Source: Bacillota bacterium
GTDB taxonomy: Bacteria > Bacillota_A > Clostridia > Clostridiales > Clostridiaceae
Direction of reading: 5' to 3'
DNA: 21,882 nucleotides
Assembly (NCBI GenBank): GCA_021837545.1
Contig: JAKBFR010000032.1
Span: forward strand, 1 to 21,882
The position numbers and the translations under genes are program-made. Shown one piece after another: positions 8,272 through 15,636 of this stretch (the stretch's first letter is position 1; every line of letters begins with the position of its first letter). The notes under the pieces are model-generated. The model searched no databases. It saw nothing but the letters and a program-made list of their open reading frames with translations, and was not told where the DNA came from.

Positions 8272-9129
8272 ATGAATGCACTTGAAATAAAAAAATTAAA
8301 TAAGATATTCAATGGCTTCAGCCTCAAAAATATAAATTTAGAATTACCTAAAGGATACATTTTAGGATATATAGGACAAAATGGATCGGGGAAAACTACT
8401 ACAATAAAACTTATTATGAATCAATTAAAAAAAGATAGTGGAGAAATAAAAATATTTGGTAAAGAATATGAAGACGACGAAGTCAAGTATAAAGATATGA
8501 TAGGTTTTATTGGAGATGAATGTTATTTCCCAACATGTTTTACGTTAAAAGATGTAATTAATACTTTAAAGGATTTTTACAATTCATTTGATGAAGTTAA
8601 GTTTAGAAAATATGCTGAAAAATGGGAACTTCCCTATAAGAAAAAAATTAAAGAATTTTCAAAAGGAATGAAAGTTAAACTATCATTTGCAAGTGTTTTA
8701 TCAAGAGATACAAAATTACTTTTATTAGATGAACCAACAAGTGGTCTTGATCCTGTAGTTAGAAGTGAAGTTTTAGAAATACTACAAGAGTATATTTCAG
8801 ATGGTGAGAGAAGTGTAATATTTTCTACACATATTATGAGCGATTTAGAAAAAATAACTGATTACCTTTATTTTATTAATGAAGGAGAAAAGGTATTTTA
8901 TGATACAACTGAAAATGTATTAGAAAATCATTTAGTTGTAAAAGGTGGAATAGAAGATTTGAAAACAGAAGTGAAAGAAAAATTAATTGGATATAAATCC
9001 TCGAATATTGGATTCGAAGGATTGATTTATTCAGAGGACAAAGAATATTTAGCTGAAAATTTATTATTTGAAAAGCCTTCTATGGATGATATTGTGGTGT
9101 TCTATATTAATGGAGTAAGGAGAAATTAA
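8272..9129 (+). CDS. ABC transporter ATP-binding protein (YtrB/BcrA-like)
   Basis: Energy-coupling subunit of an ABC exporter. The 285 residues contain Walker A GQNGSGKT (35-42, K41) and the signature FSKGMKVKLSFA (about 130, with K replacing the usual GQ after SxG). Walker B is LLLLDEPTSGLDP (D153, E154) and the H-loop is STHIMSD. The Q-loop region falls around FIGDECYFP. The C-terminal 70 residues form the variable extension seen in BcrA/YtrB-type ATPases. The ribosome site GGAGTAAGGA overlaps the end of the GntR gene. It partners with the two small permeases that follow at 4 and 35 bases. The exported compound cannot be told; antimicrobial-peptide or cell-envelope functions are known for such GntR-linked systems. 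Confidence 0.92.
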   Translation: MNALEIKKLNKIFNGFSLKNINLELPKGYILGYIGQNGSGKTTTIKLIMNQLKKDSGEIKIFGKEYEDDEVKYKDMIGFIGDECYFPTCFTLKDVINTLKDFYNSFDEVKFRKYAEKWELPYKKKIKEFSKGMKVKLSFASVLSRDTKLLLLDEPTSGLDPVVRSEVLEILQEYISDGERSVIFSTHIMSDLEKITDYLYFINEGEKVFYDTTENVLENHLVVKGGIEDLKTEVKEKLIGYKSSNIGFEGLIYSEDKEYLAENLLFEKPSMDDIVVFYINGVRRN

Positions 9130-9133
9130 TATA

Positions 9134-9799
9134 ATGGATTCTATAAAGTATTTAAAGCTAGACCTAAGAGTTATTAAGGGAAAAATAAAAATTTCACTAA
9201 TATTACCAATTATTATAGCAATGATGATTATATTTATGAATAATACAGCTATAGTGGGAATAGGATATTTGCTTTTTCTTTTAATTGGACTTGCAACAAT
9301 GCCGTTTGATTCATCAATAAGTGAAAATAGTAATGAAATGTATGGGTTGTTTCCAGCAAAAGTTTCAAGTATGGTATTAGGACGATTTATATATTTGGTA
9401 TGTGCAGCATTAATTATATTTTTTATGGATACAGTTATAATAGAATATCTTTATAAAGTAAAGGCAATTTCAATGACTGGAATCATAGGAATTTTTTTGT
9501 CAGAAATTATAACATTAGCAATTTGTTTTTGCCAATATCCTATATATTATAAATTAGGGATTGAAAAAGGAAAAATTATATCATTAATGATATATCTTAT
9601 TCCAGGTATTGTTGTATTTTCATTAACTTCATTTATTAGTAAAAACAATGTAAATACAAATGCAAGTGAAATACTGAACTTTATTCTTAATAATAGATTA
9701 ACTTTAGTTCCTATGGCACTTCTAACGTGTACAATTATAGGAATAATATCTTACATAATTTCATGTAATATTTGTGCAAAAAAAGAGTTGCAGAGTTAA
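9134..9799 (+). CDS. ABC-2 type permease, first of a tandem pair
   Basis: A 221-residue integral membrane protein with about six hydrophobic segments (near 18-35, 40-58, 85-105, 113-132, 145-168 and 195-215). It matches the small ABC-2 permeases that go with YtrA-type regulators. The conserved block between segments, EMYGLFPAKVSSMVLGRF, recurs in the next gene. AAGGAG lies 11 bases before the ATG, and the gene starts 4 bases after the ATPase stop. It is probably one half of a heterodimeric permease with the downstream paralog. Substrate unknown. Confidence 0.83.
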   Translation: MDSIKYLKLDLRVIKGKIKISLILPIIIAMMIIFMNNTAIVGIGYLLFLLIGLATMPFDSSISENSNEMYGLFPAKVSSMVLGRFIYLVCAALIIFFMDTVIIEYLYKVKAISMTGIIGIFLSEIITLAICFCQYPIYYKLGIEKGKIISLMIYLIPGIVVFSLTSFISKNNVNTNASEILNFILNNRLTLVPMALLTCTIIGIISYIISCNICAKKELQS

Positions 9800-9834
9800 T
9801 TGCAATAAACAATTGAAGGGAGGAAGAAAGAAAA

Positions 9835-10482
9835 ATGAATGCTATTAATTATTTGAAATTTGATTTAAGAATTATTAAAGAAAGTATAAAATACTATGTT
9901 TTAGTACCAACAATATTTTGTGTTATATTTATGTTTTTTGGACATTCATATCCTCTTGGAATATCATACTTATTTTTCTTTTTAGTTATTTCTGCAACGA
10001 TTCCATTTAGTATGCAGGCCAATGGAAAGAGCACTGAAATGTATTATATGTTTCCAGCTAAGATTTCAAGTATGGTGTTTGGTAGATTTTTATATTTAAT
10101 GTGTTCAACACTTGTCATATATATCTTAAATGGACTTATTATGACATATTTATACAAGATAAATAAATTGAATGATTTACAAATTTTATTAAACTGTTTA
10201 TGTGGACTTACAAGTGTAGTAGTTTGTTGTATTCAATATCCTATATATTATAAATTTGGATTAGAAAAAGGTGGGATTTTATCTATAATAATATATCTAG
10301 CACCTGCATTTATTGTATTTATGTTACCTGATCTTTTAAAAGAAAACACTATCATTAAAAATATCAATGATAGTAATACACTTAATCTCATATTTCTAAT
10401 TATTAGTTTATTAATTACAATTATTATAGGATATATGTCTTATTTGATTTCATGTAAAATTTGCCAAACAAAAGAAATATAA
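9835..10482 (+). CDS. ABC-2 type permease, second of a tandem pair
   Basis: A 215-residue membrane protein clearly paralogous to the preceding gene. Both share the N-terminus YLK(F/L)DLR(V/I)IK, the block EMY..FPAK(V/I)SSMV.GRF(I/L)YL, QYPIYYK.G.EKG, and a C-terminal SYxISCxIC motif. About six transmembrane segments are predicted. It has its own GGGAGG ribosome site, 35 bases after the first permease. The pair most likely arose by tandem duplication and forms a heterodimer with two copies of the ATPase. No terminator is visible after the stop. Confidence 0.83.
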   Translation: MNAINYLKFDLRIIKESIKYYVLVPTIFCVIFMFFGHSYPLGISYLFFFLVISATIPFSMQANGKSTEMYYMFPAKISSMVFGRFLYLMCSTLVIYILNGLIMTYLYKINKLNDLQILLNCLCGLTSVVVCCIQYPIYYKFGLEKGGILSIIIYLAPAFIVFMLPDLLKENTIIKNINDSNTLNLIFLIISLLITIIIGYMSYLISCKICQTKEI

Positions 10483-10509
10483 TCAAAATAATATTAAGCT
10501 GATGATTAC

Positions 10510-10584
10510 TTATGAAAACTTAAGTATAAGTTAAGAAAAATTTAATATTTAAAATGGAATTTATTAATAAAAAATATGTATAAT
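10510..10584 (+). promoter_or_regulatory. Promoter with 11-bp-spaced repeats (OmpR/PhoP-type box)
   Basis: TTAAG at 10520, TTAAG at 10531 and TTAAT at 10542 repeat at exactly 11 bases, with a weaker TTATG at 10510. A good -10, TATAAT (10579-10584), follows, but the matching -35 position holds only GGAATT. Helical-turn direct repeats upstream of a promoter with a poor -35 are the classic arrangement for activation by an OmpR/PhoB-family response regulator. Which regulator is unknown; PhoP is a candidate. Confidence 0.5.
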
Positions 10585-10662
10585 AAGAATATGGTATAAA
10601 GTTAATTATTAACATATATTGTATTTTTATCATAAAAAATAAGAATTATAGGGGGAATAAAG

Positions 10663-11640
10663 ATGAAAATGAAAAAAACTTTAGTACTCATTGTGACAGC
10701 AGCTTTGACAATTGGAACAATGGCTGGATGTAGTCAAACAACACTCAATTATTCAAAAGAAATTTCTAATACAGCAAAATGGGAGGCAACAACTTCTGAT
10801 ACAACTGGAGTAATTAATGTTGATGGTCAAGGAATAAAGGAAGAAGTAACATTTACTGCCACTGGATATACAGCAAAGGATCAATCATATGTAGATATGA
10901 AATTCAATAATGCATCGGGCAAGATTAAGATTCCAGAATTAAAAGAATATTTAGATGGAACTACAATCTATATTAACAAGAGCTATTATGAAGAAACATA
11001 TGCACTAAATGGACTACCTGTTCCAGCAGGATTAGCTAATATAAAAGAAGAGTATATAGGTATTGATTCAGCATCTATGGGAATGGATATAAATAAAATA
11101 AGAGCATTAGTAACTCAACCAGATGCAATGGTTAATCTAGGAAAAGTTGTATTTGGAGATAGTGATATTGATTTACCTTTTGTTCAAAATGGAAGAGAGT
11201 ATACAATAAATTTAAACGGAGATCAAACTGTGGATTTAACAAGTAAAGCTATTAAAGCTGTAGTAAATAACTTAAATAATATTAATAGTACGTTTAAATT
11301 AGGATTGACTTCTGAAAATATTGAACAAGCTAAGAAATCAATTAAAGATGAAATTACACCTTTAAAGTTAAGTGAAATAAAAGTAGGATTAGATGGAAGC
11401 ACTATTACTTCAAAAGAAGTATTTGCAGATAATAGCTATAATTCAGATTTTAATATGAATTTAAAAGTTAAAGATTTTGGTGAAGTTTCACTTGAAATGA
11501 AATCAACAAGCATTAAGAGTGACGTTAAAGCAATAATTACTCCAACGAGCACACTTAAAATGACACAAGAAGAATTTAACACATTACTAGCTCCAGCAGA
11601 TACAAATATAGAAGCAACTTCAAATGTGATAGCAAAATAG
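10663..11640 (+). CDS. Lipoprotein of unknown function
   Basis: A 325-residue secreted lipoprotein. A signal peptide with KMKK charges and a hydrophobic stretch ends in a lipobox MAGC, so C22 or so is the lipidated residue. The mature part is rich in Thr, Asn, Lys and beta-type sequence and shows no catalytic motif I recognise. Segments such as VTFTATGYTAKDQSYVDMKF suggest a beta-sheet fold that could bind a lipid or small molecule, but that is speculation. GGGGG lies 7 bases before the ATG. It is probably monocistronic, with its own promoter and a following terminator. The 11-bp-spaced repeats upstream suggest two-component control. It is not obviously part of the ABC operon before it or the phosphonate operon after it. 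Confidence 0.85.
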   Translation: MKMKKTLVLIVTAALTIGTMAGCSQTTLNYSKEISNTAKWEATTSDTTGVINVDGQGIKEEVTFTATGYTAKDQSYVDMKFNNASGKIKIPELKEYLDGTTIYINKSYYEETYALNGLPVPAGLANIKEEYIGIDSASMGMDINKIRALVTQPDAMVNLGKVVFGDSDIDLPFVQNGREYTINLNGDQTVDLTSKAIKAVVNNLNNINSTFKLGLTSENIEQAKKSIKDEITPLKLSEIKVGLDGSTITSKEVFADNSYNSDFNMNLKVKDFGEVSLEMKSTSIKSDVKAIITPTSTLKMTQEEFNTLLAPADTNIEATSNVIAK

Positions 11641-11693
11641 GGTATCTTATTAAATAAAAATATAAAGTTCAAGAAGTAATATAGCTAAATTAA

Positions 11694-11737
11694 AACCATA
11701 TCAGAATGATTCTTAAATCATTTTGGTATGGTTTTTT
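11694..11737 (+). terminator. Rho-independent terminator after the lipoprotein
   Basis: A 17-base stem (11694-11710 with 11717-11733, wobbles at two positions) closes over a 6-base loop and continues into a T-run. It separates the lipoprotein from the phosphonate operon. Confidence 0.88.
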
Positions 11738-11784
11738 GTATATTAAGATTTAAAATAACTTTCTATTATAAATAAACTTTTAAT

Positions 11785-11843
11785 ATGAACATATTGTTTT
11801 GAACAATGAAAGATGTTAATATAACAATGTTCATAAAATGAAC
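11785..11843. promoter_or_regulatory. Nested palindromes upstream of the phosphonate operon
   Basis: Two perfect 15-base palindromes with 3-base centres lie close together: ATTGTT-TTG-AACAAT (11793-11807) and GTTCAT-AAA-ATGAAC (11829-11843). They also form a larger inverted repeat, ATGAACATATTGTT (11785-11798) against AACAATGTTCAT (11823-11834), with 2 extra bases. This is the only ordered sequence in the 205 bases before the operon and probably holds operator sites. A TATACA at 11876 is a possible -10, without a good -35. The regulator is unknown. Confidence 0.5.
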
Positions 11844-11942
11844 TTAAAATAACTGAAGAATTTATCTATTTAAATTATACATAAATAGATATTAGAATTA
11901 GTAAAAAAGTATTCATATTCAAAAAAAGGGGGCTATGAATAG

Positions 11943-12746
11943 ATGAAAAAAGTAAAAATAGCTGTAATTTTAGCAGCTGGAATGGGATCAAGATTACAAG
12001 ATATAACTAATGACATGCTACCCAAAGGACTTATGAAGATAAATGGGAAGAGCTTAGTGGAAAGATCTATTGAAAAATTAAGAAGCTTAGGAGTCGAAAA
12101 AATTTATATAGTCACAGGCCATTTAAATGAATTTTATGATAAACTCGCAAAAGAAAATAATTATATAGAAACAAGAAAAAATAGAAAATATAGAGCTACA
12201 GGGAGTATGACTTCTCTATCAATACTAGAAAATGAATTAAAGGAAGATTTTTTATTACTTGAAAGTGATCTTATATATGAAGTTTATGGATTAATTAAGG
12301 TTATTAATTATGAAAAAGATGATTGCATTTTGCTAAGTGGAAAGACAAATTCGGGTGATGAATGCTATGTGGAAGTTAGAGAAGACAATTTATATAAGAT
12401 ATCTAAAAATAAACAAGAGATAGAGCAAGTGTATGGGGAATTAGTTGGAATATCAAAAATATCACTAGAATTATATAAAGAGATGTTAAAACAATATAAA
12501 GATTTTAACAATAAAATAAATGATTATAAAAATGAAGATAATTTTTTTACAAGTGAAAAGAAAAAATCAAAGAAATATGATTATGAAAATGCAATATTTG
12601 ATGCTGCACAAAAAAGAAAAGTTGGATATTTTAAAATTGAGAATTTAGTATGGGGAGAAATTGATGATAAGAGTCATCTTGAGAGAATAAAAACAATTAT
12701 ACTTCCTAAATTAGAGAAAAATACAGAAGAAAAAACAAATTTATAA
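11943..12746 (+). CDS. LicC/PntC-like nucleotidyltransferase, probable AEP cytidylyltransferase
   Basis: A 267-residue sugar-nucleotidyltransferase-fold enzyme. The signature LAAGMGSRL at about 11-19, then LPKGLMKINGKSLVERSI, binds the nucleotide. D109 in LLLESDLIYE and D241/D242 in WGEIDDKSH are the expected metal-binding acids. The C-terminal W.EIDD..H pattern is that of LicC-type enzymes, which use CTP with phosphocholine, and of PntC, which makes CMP-2-aminoethylphosphonate. It is first in an operon that makes AEP, so activation of AEP with CTP is the best inference. The sequence alone does not prove the substrate. GGGGG lies 10 bases before the ATG. The Lys-rich 180-220 region probably forms the variable lid. 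Next gene follows after 140 bases. Confidence 0.82.
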   Translation: MKKVKIAVILAAGMGSRLQDITNDMLPKGLMKINGKSLVERSIEKLRSLGVEKIYIVTGHLNEFYDKLAKENNYIETRKNRKYRATGSMTSLSILENELKEDFLLLESDLIYEVYGLIKVINYEKDDCILLSGKTNSGDECYVEVREDNLYKISKNKQEIEQVYGELVGISKISLELYKEMLKQYKDFNNKINDYKNEDNFFTSEKKKSKKYDYENAIFDAAQKRKVGYFKIENLVWGEIDDKSHLERIKTIILPKLEKNTEEKTNL

Positions 12747-12886
12747 CAAAACTTAAGATTTAAAAGAATTCTATTTAAAGTTGAGAATATTAGCTTTAAT
12801 AAGTAAATAAAAGTTATCAAATTTTCTAATATATAAAAATTAAGTATATTAAAAAAATAATTATGAATTTTGGAGAGTGTTAATAT

Positions 12887-14185
12887 ATGAAAATAGTTTA
12901 CGTTGCTATGAGTGCTGATATAATTCACCAAGGACATTTAAATGTAATAAATGAGGCGAGAAATCTTGGAGATGTAATAGTAGGTTTACATACTGATGAT
13001 GTTATAAGGGGTTATTGGAGAAATCCTATAATGAAGTATCAAGAACGAAGAGAAATAGTTAATAATATTAAGGGAGTTGTATCTGTAGTACCACAAGATA
13101 GTTTGGATCAAGTTCCAAATCTTATAGAACTTAAACCGGATTATGTTGTACATGGAGATGATTGGTTAGAGGGTTCTCAAAATGAACTTAGAGAAAGAGT
13201 TATAGATGCAATAAAAGAATGGGGGGGAGAACTTGTTGAAGTACCATATACGCATGGAGTTTCTATTTCGAAATTAGATGAGGAATTAATGCAAATAGGT
13301 ATAACACCTCAAATGAGAATGAAAAGTCTTAAGGAATTAATTTATTCAAAAAAACCAGTTAGAATACTTGAAGCACATAATGGATTAACTGGACTTATTG
13401 TTGAGAAAACTAAAGTTGAAAGAGAGGGGAAAATAAAGGAATTTGATGGTATGTGGATAAGTTCATTATGTGATTCAACTGCTAAAGGAAAGCCAGATAT
13501 AGAATTAGTAGATTTAACCTCAAGATTAAATACAATTAATGATATTTTAGAGGTTACTAGAAAGCCTATAATTGTTGATGGAGATACAGGCGGACAAATT
13601 GAACATTTCGTTTATACTGTTAAGACTTTAGAAAGATTAGGAGTTTCAGCAATTATTATCGAAGATAAGACTGGACTTAAGAAGAATTCATTATTTGGTA
13701 CTGATGTTACTCAAACTCAAGATACTATAGAACATTTTAGTAACAAGATAAGATCAGGAAGAGAAGCTAGAGCAACAAGTGACTTTATGATAATTTCAAG
13801 AATTGAAAGTTTAATTGCAGGGGCAGGAATGGATGATGCAATTAATAGAGCAAAAGCTTATATTGAAGCAGGTAGTGATGGAATAATGATTCATAGTAAA
13901 GAAAAAGATGGGAAAGAGATAATTGAATTCTGCAGAAGGTACAATGAATTTGAAAATAGAGTTCCATTAATAGTAGTTCCGACTTCATATAACTTCATGA
14001 AAGAAGATGAATTGGTAGAACTAGGAATCAACGTGATTATTTATGCAAATCACTTAATAAGAAGTGCATATCCAGCAATGGTAAATACAGCAAAGAGCAT
14101 CTTAGAAAATGAAAGATCAAAAGAAGCTTTAGTAAATTGTATGCCTATAAAAGAAATTCTTACTCTAATTCCTGGTGGAATGTGA
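12887..14185 (+). CDS. pepM: Phosphoenolpyruvate mutase with fused N-terminal cytidylyltransferase domain
   Basis: Converts PEP to phosphonopyruvate, the C-P bond-forming step. There are two domains. Residues about 1-140 form a cytidylyltransferase (HxGH) fold: D11, H14-Q-G-H17, VHGDDW near 85, and PYTHGVSIS near 122 in place of the usual RTEGIST. Residues about 150-430 form the mutase barrel. Metal and substrate acids are D231 and D233 in VDGDTGG, and the diagnostic EDKxxxKxNS is E259-D260-K261...K265-x-N267-S268, which separates it from isocitrate lyase relatives. The architecture is like AepX of Bacteroides polysaccharide loci. GGAGA lies 10 bases before the ATG. It is followed by the decarboxylase that pulls this unfavourable equilibrium forward. 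What the N-terminal domain activates is unresolved. Confidence 0.94.
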   Translation: MKIVYVAMSADIIHQGHLNVINEARNLGDVIVGLHTDDVIRGYWRNPIMKYQERREIVNNIKGVVSVVPQDSLDQVPNLIELKPDYVVHGDDWLEGSQNELRERVIDAIKEWGGELVEVPYTHGVSISKLDEELMQIGITPQMRMKSLKELIYSKKPVRILEAHNGLTGLIVEKTKVEREGKIKEFDGMWISSLCDSTAKGKPDIELVDLTSRLNTINDILEVTRKPIIVDGDTGGQIEHFVYTVKTLERLGVSAIIIEDKTGLKKNSLFGTDVTQTQDTIEHFSNKIRSGREARATSDFMIISRIESLIAGAGMDDAINRAKAYIEAGSDGIMIHSKEKDGKEIIEFCRRYNEFENRVPLIVVPTSYNFMKEDELVELGINVIIYANHLIRSAYPAMVNTAKSILENERSKEALVNCMPIKEILTLIPGGM

Positions 14186-14192
14186 TAAGAAC

Positions 14193-14298
14193 AGTGAATA
14201 ATGAAAAGTCGAGGAGGAAATTCCAGGGCAATTTCTAAAAAGTCAAAAGAAATTACGAAGTAATTTCCACCCTAATCATTAATTGGCAATGGCCAATT
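14193..14298. repeat. Imperfect palindromic element inside the phosphonate operon
   Basis: The 141-base gap between pepM and the decarboxylase is self-complementary. The 24-mer starting GGAGGAAATT (14214) pairs with the segment ending AATTTCCACC (14270) at about 17 of 24 positions, and flanking AATAATGA pairs with TCATTAATT. A second small hairpin, AATTGGC/GCCAATT (14281-14298), follows. There is no T-run. It may stabilise or process the polycistronic mRNA, or be a mobile palindromic repeat. Confidence 0.55.
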
Positions 14299-14326
14299 GA
14301 AAAGTTATATTGTAGGAGTGAATTAA

Positions 14327-15460
14327 ATGGTTGAAGTTAAAGAGTTTTACAATGAACTATTAAACAATGATGCAAGTTTTTTTACTGGAGTCCCAGATTC
14401 TTTATTAAAATATTTTTGTGCTTATATTAAGGATAATGTAAGTAGTGAAAATAATATAGTTTCAGCTAATGAAGGAAATGCTATAGGATTAGCTTGTGGA
14501 TATTATTTAGGAACAAGAAAAATTGGACTTGTATACATGCAAAACTCAGGACTTGGAAATGCAGTAAATCCCCTTGCATCTCTTACTGATAAATTAGTTT
14601 ATAGTATACCAATGCTTTTAATAATTGGATGGAGAGGTGAACCAAATAAGAAAGATGAACCTCAACATAAGAAGCAAGGATTAATTACTACTGAAACTTT
14701 AGAAATGTTAGGAATTAAGTATGAGATTTTAGATGAAGTTAGCAATAATGATGAAATGAAATTAAAAGTAAAAAAAGCATATAGTTATATGAAGGAAAAT
14801 AATGAACCGTATGCTTTAGTGATAAAAAAGGATACCTTTGATGAATACAAACTAAAGAATAATACCAGCTTTGATTTTGAAATGGCTAGAGAAGAAGCTA
14901 TAGAAATTGTGGTATCTAATATGAAGGAAAATTCTGTAGCGGTATCAACAACAGGAATGGCATCTAGAGAACTTTTTGAGTTAAGAGAAAAGTATAAAGA
15001 AAATCATAATAGAGATTTTTTAACTGTAGGATCTATGGGTCATGCCTCTCAAATTGCTTTGGGAATTGCTTTAAGTAATAAAGATAAGGATGTTTATTGT
15101 ATTGATGGAGACGGAGCTTTATTAATGCATCTTGGAGGCTTGGCTATAATAGGAAATGCAGAACCTAAGAATTTTAGACATATCTTAATAAATAATGGAG
15201 CACATGATTCAGTAGGAGGACAAGAAACTGTTGGTTTAAAAATAGATACTTTAGCTATTGCAAAAGCTTGTGGATATAAGGAATGCTATTCATGTAGTTC
15301 CAAAGCAGAATTGCTAAATTTATCAGAAAAAATAACAAACGTAGAAGGCCCTGTATTGTTAGAAATTAAAGTGAAAAAAGGTGCACGAAAAGATTTAGGA
15401 AGACCTACTATCACACCCATTGAAAATAAGGAAGCTTTTATGGAATTTTTAGATAAATAA
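14327..15460 (+). CDS. ppd: Phosphonopyruvate decarboxylase
   Basis: Thiamine-diphosphate enzyme that converts phosphonopyruvate to phosphonoacetaldehyde and CO2, making PEP mutase effectively irreversible. The 377 residues contain the pyrimidine-domain glutamate E49 in ANEGNAIGLA. The diphosphate/Mg motif starts GDG (261-263) and ends N289-N290, in NNGAHDSVGGQ, which also fits this family rather than sulfopyruvate or acetolactate enzymes. The Asp-Pro-rich N-terminus FFTGVPDSLLK is typical of Ppd. TAGGAG lies about 9 bases before the ATG. It corresponds to AepY of Bacteroides. Its placement between pepM and the transaminase leaves little doubt about the substrate. Confidence 0.94.
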   Translation: MVEVKEFYNELLNNDASFFTGVPDSLLKYFCAYIKDNVSSENNIVSANEGNAIGLACGYYLGTRKIGLVYMQNSGLGNAVNPLASLTDKLVYSIPMLLIIGWRGEPNKKDEPQHKKQGLITTETLEMLGIKYEILDEVSNNDEMKLKVKKAYSYMKENNEPYALVIKKDTFDEYKLKNNTSFDFEMAREEAIEIVVSNMKENSVAVSTTGMASRELFELREKYKENHNRDFLTVGSMGHASQIALGIALSNKDKDVYCIDGDGALLMHLGGLAIIGNAEPKNFRHILINNGAHDSVGGQETVGLKIDTLAIAKACGYKECYSCSSKAELLNLSEKITNVEGPVLLEIKVKKGARKDLGRPTITPIENKEAFMEFLDK

Positions 15461-15521
15461 AAGATTAGGCATATGAAAGAAAATAAACTATATAAGTTTC
15501 AATAATGATTTTACAATTAAG

Positions 15522-15558
15522 AGTTCTAAAATTCTAAAAAATTTTAGAACTTTAGAAT
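15522..15558 (+). other. Two mutually exclusive hairpins between ppd and phnW
   Basis: AGTTCTAAAATT (15522-15533) pairs perfectly with AATTTTAGAACT (15540-15551). ATTCTAAA (15531-15538) could instead pair with TTTAGAAT (15551-15558), overlapping both arms of the first hairpin. No T-run follows. This resembles an attenuator-like switch but may only be an AT-rich stem-loop tuning phnW expression. Confidence 0.4.
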
Positions 15559-15636
15559 TTGCTTGTAAAATGCGGGTTAAGTGAATATAGGTAAAAAAGG
15601 TTGTTTTTCTAATATGCCTTATAGGGAGGAATACAA

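Noticed and set aside
12674..12937. A minus-strand open frame between the nucleotidyltransferase and pepM genes
   Set aside because: Low-complexity, Leu/Phe/Ile-rich translation of AT-rich intergenic DNA; overlaps both flanking genes and has no ribosome site.
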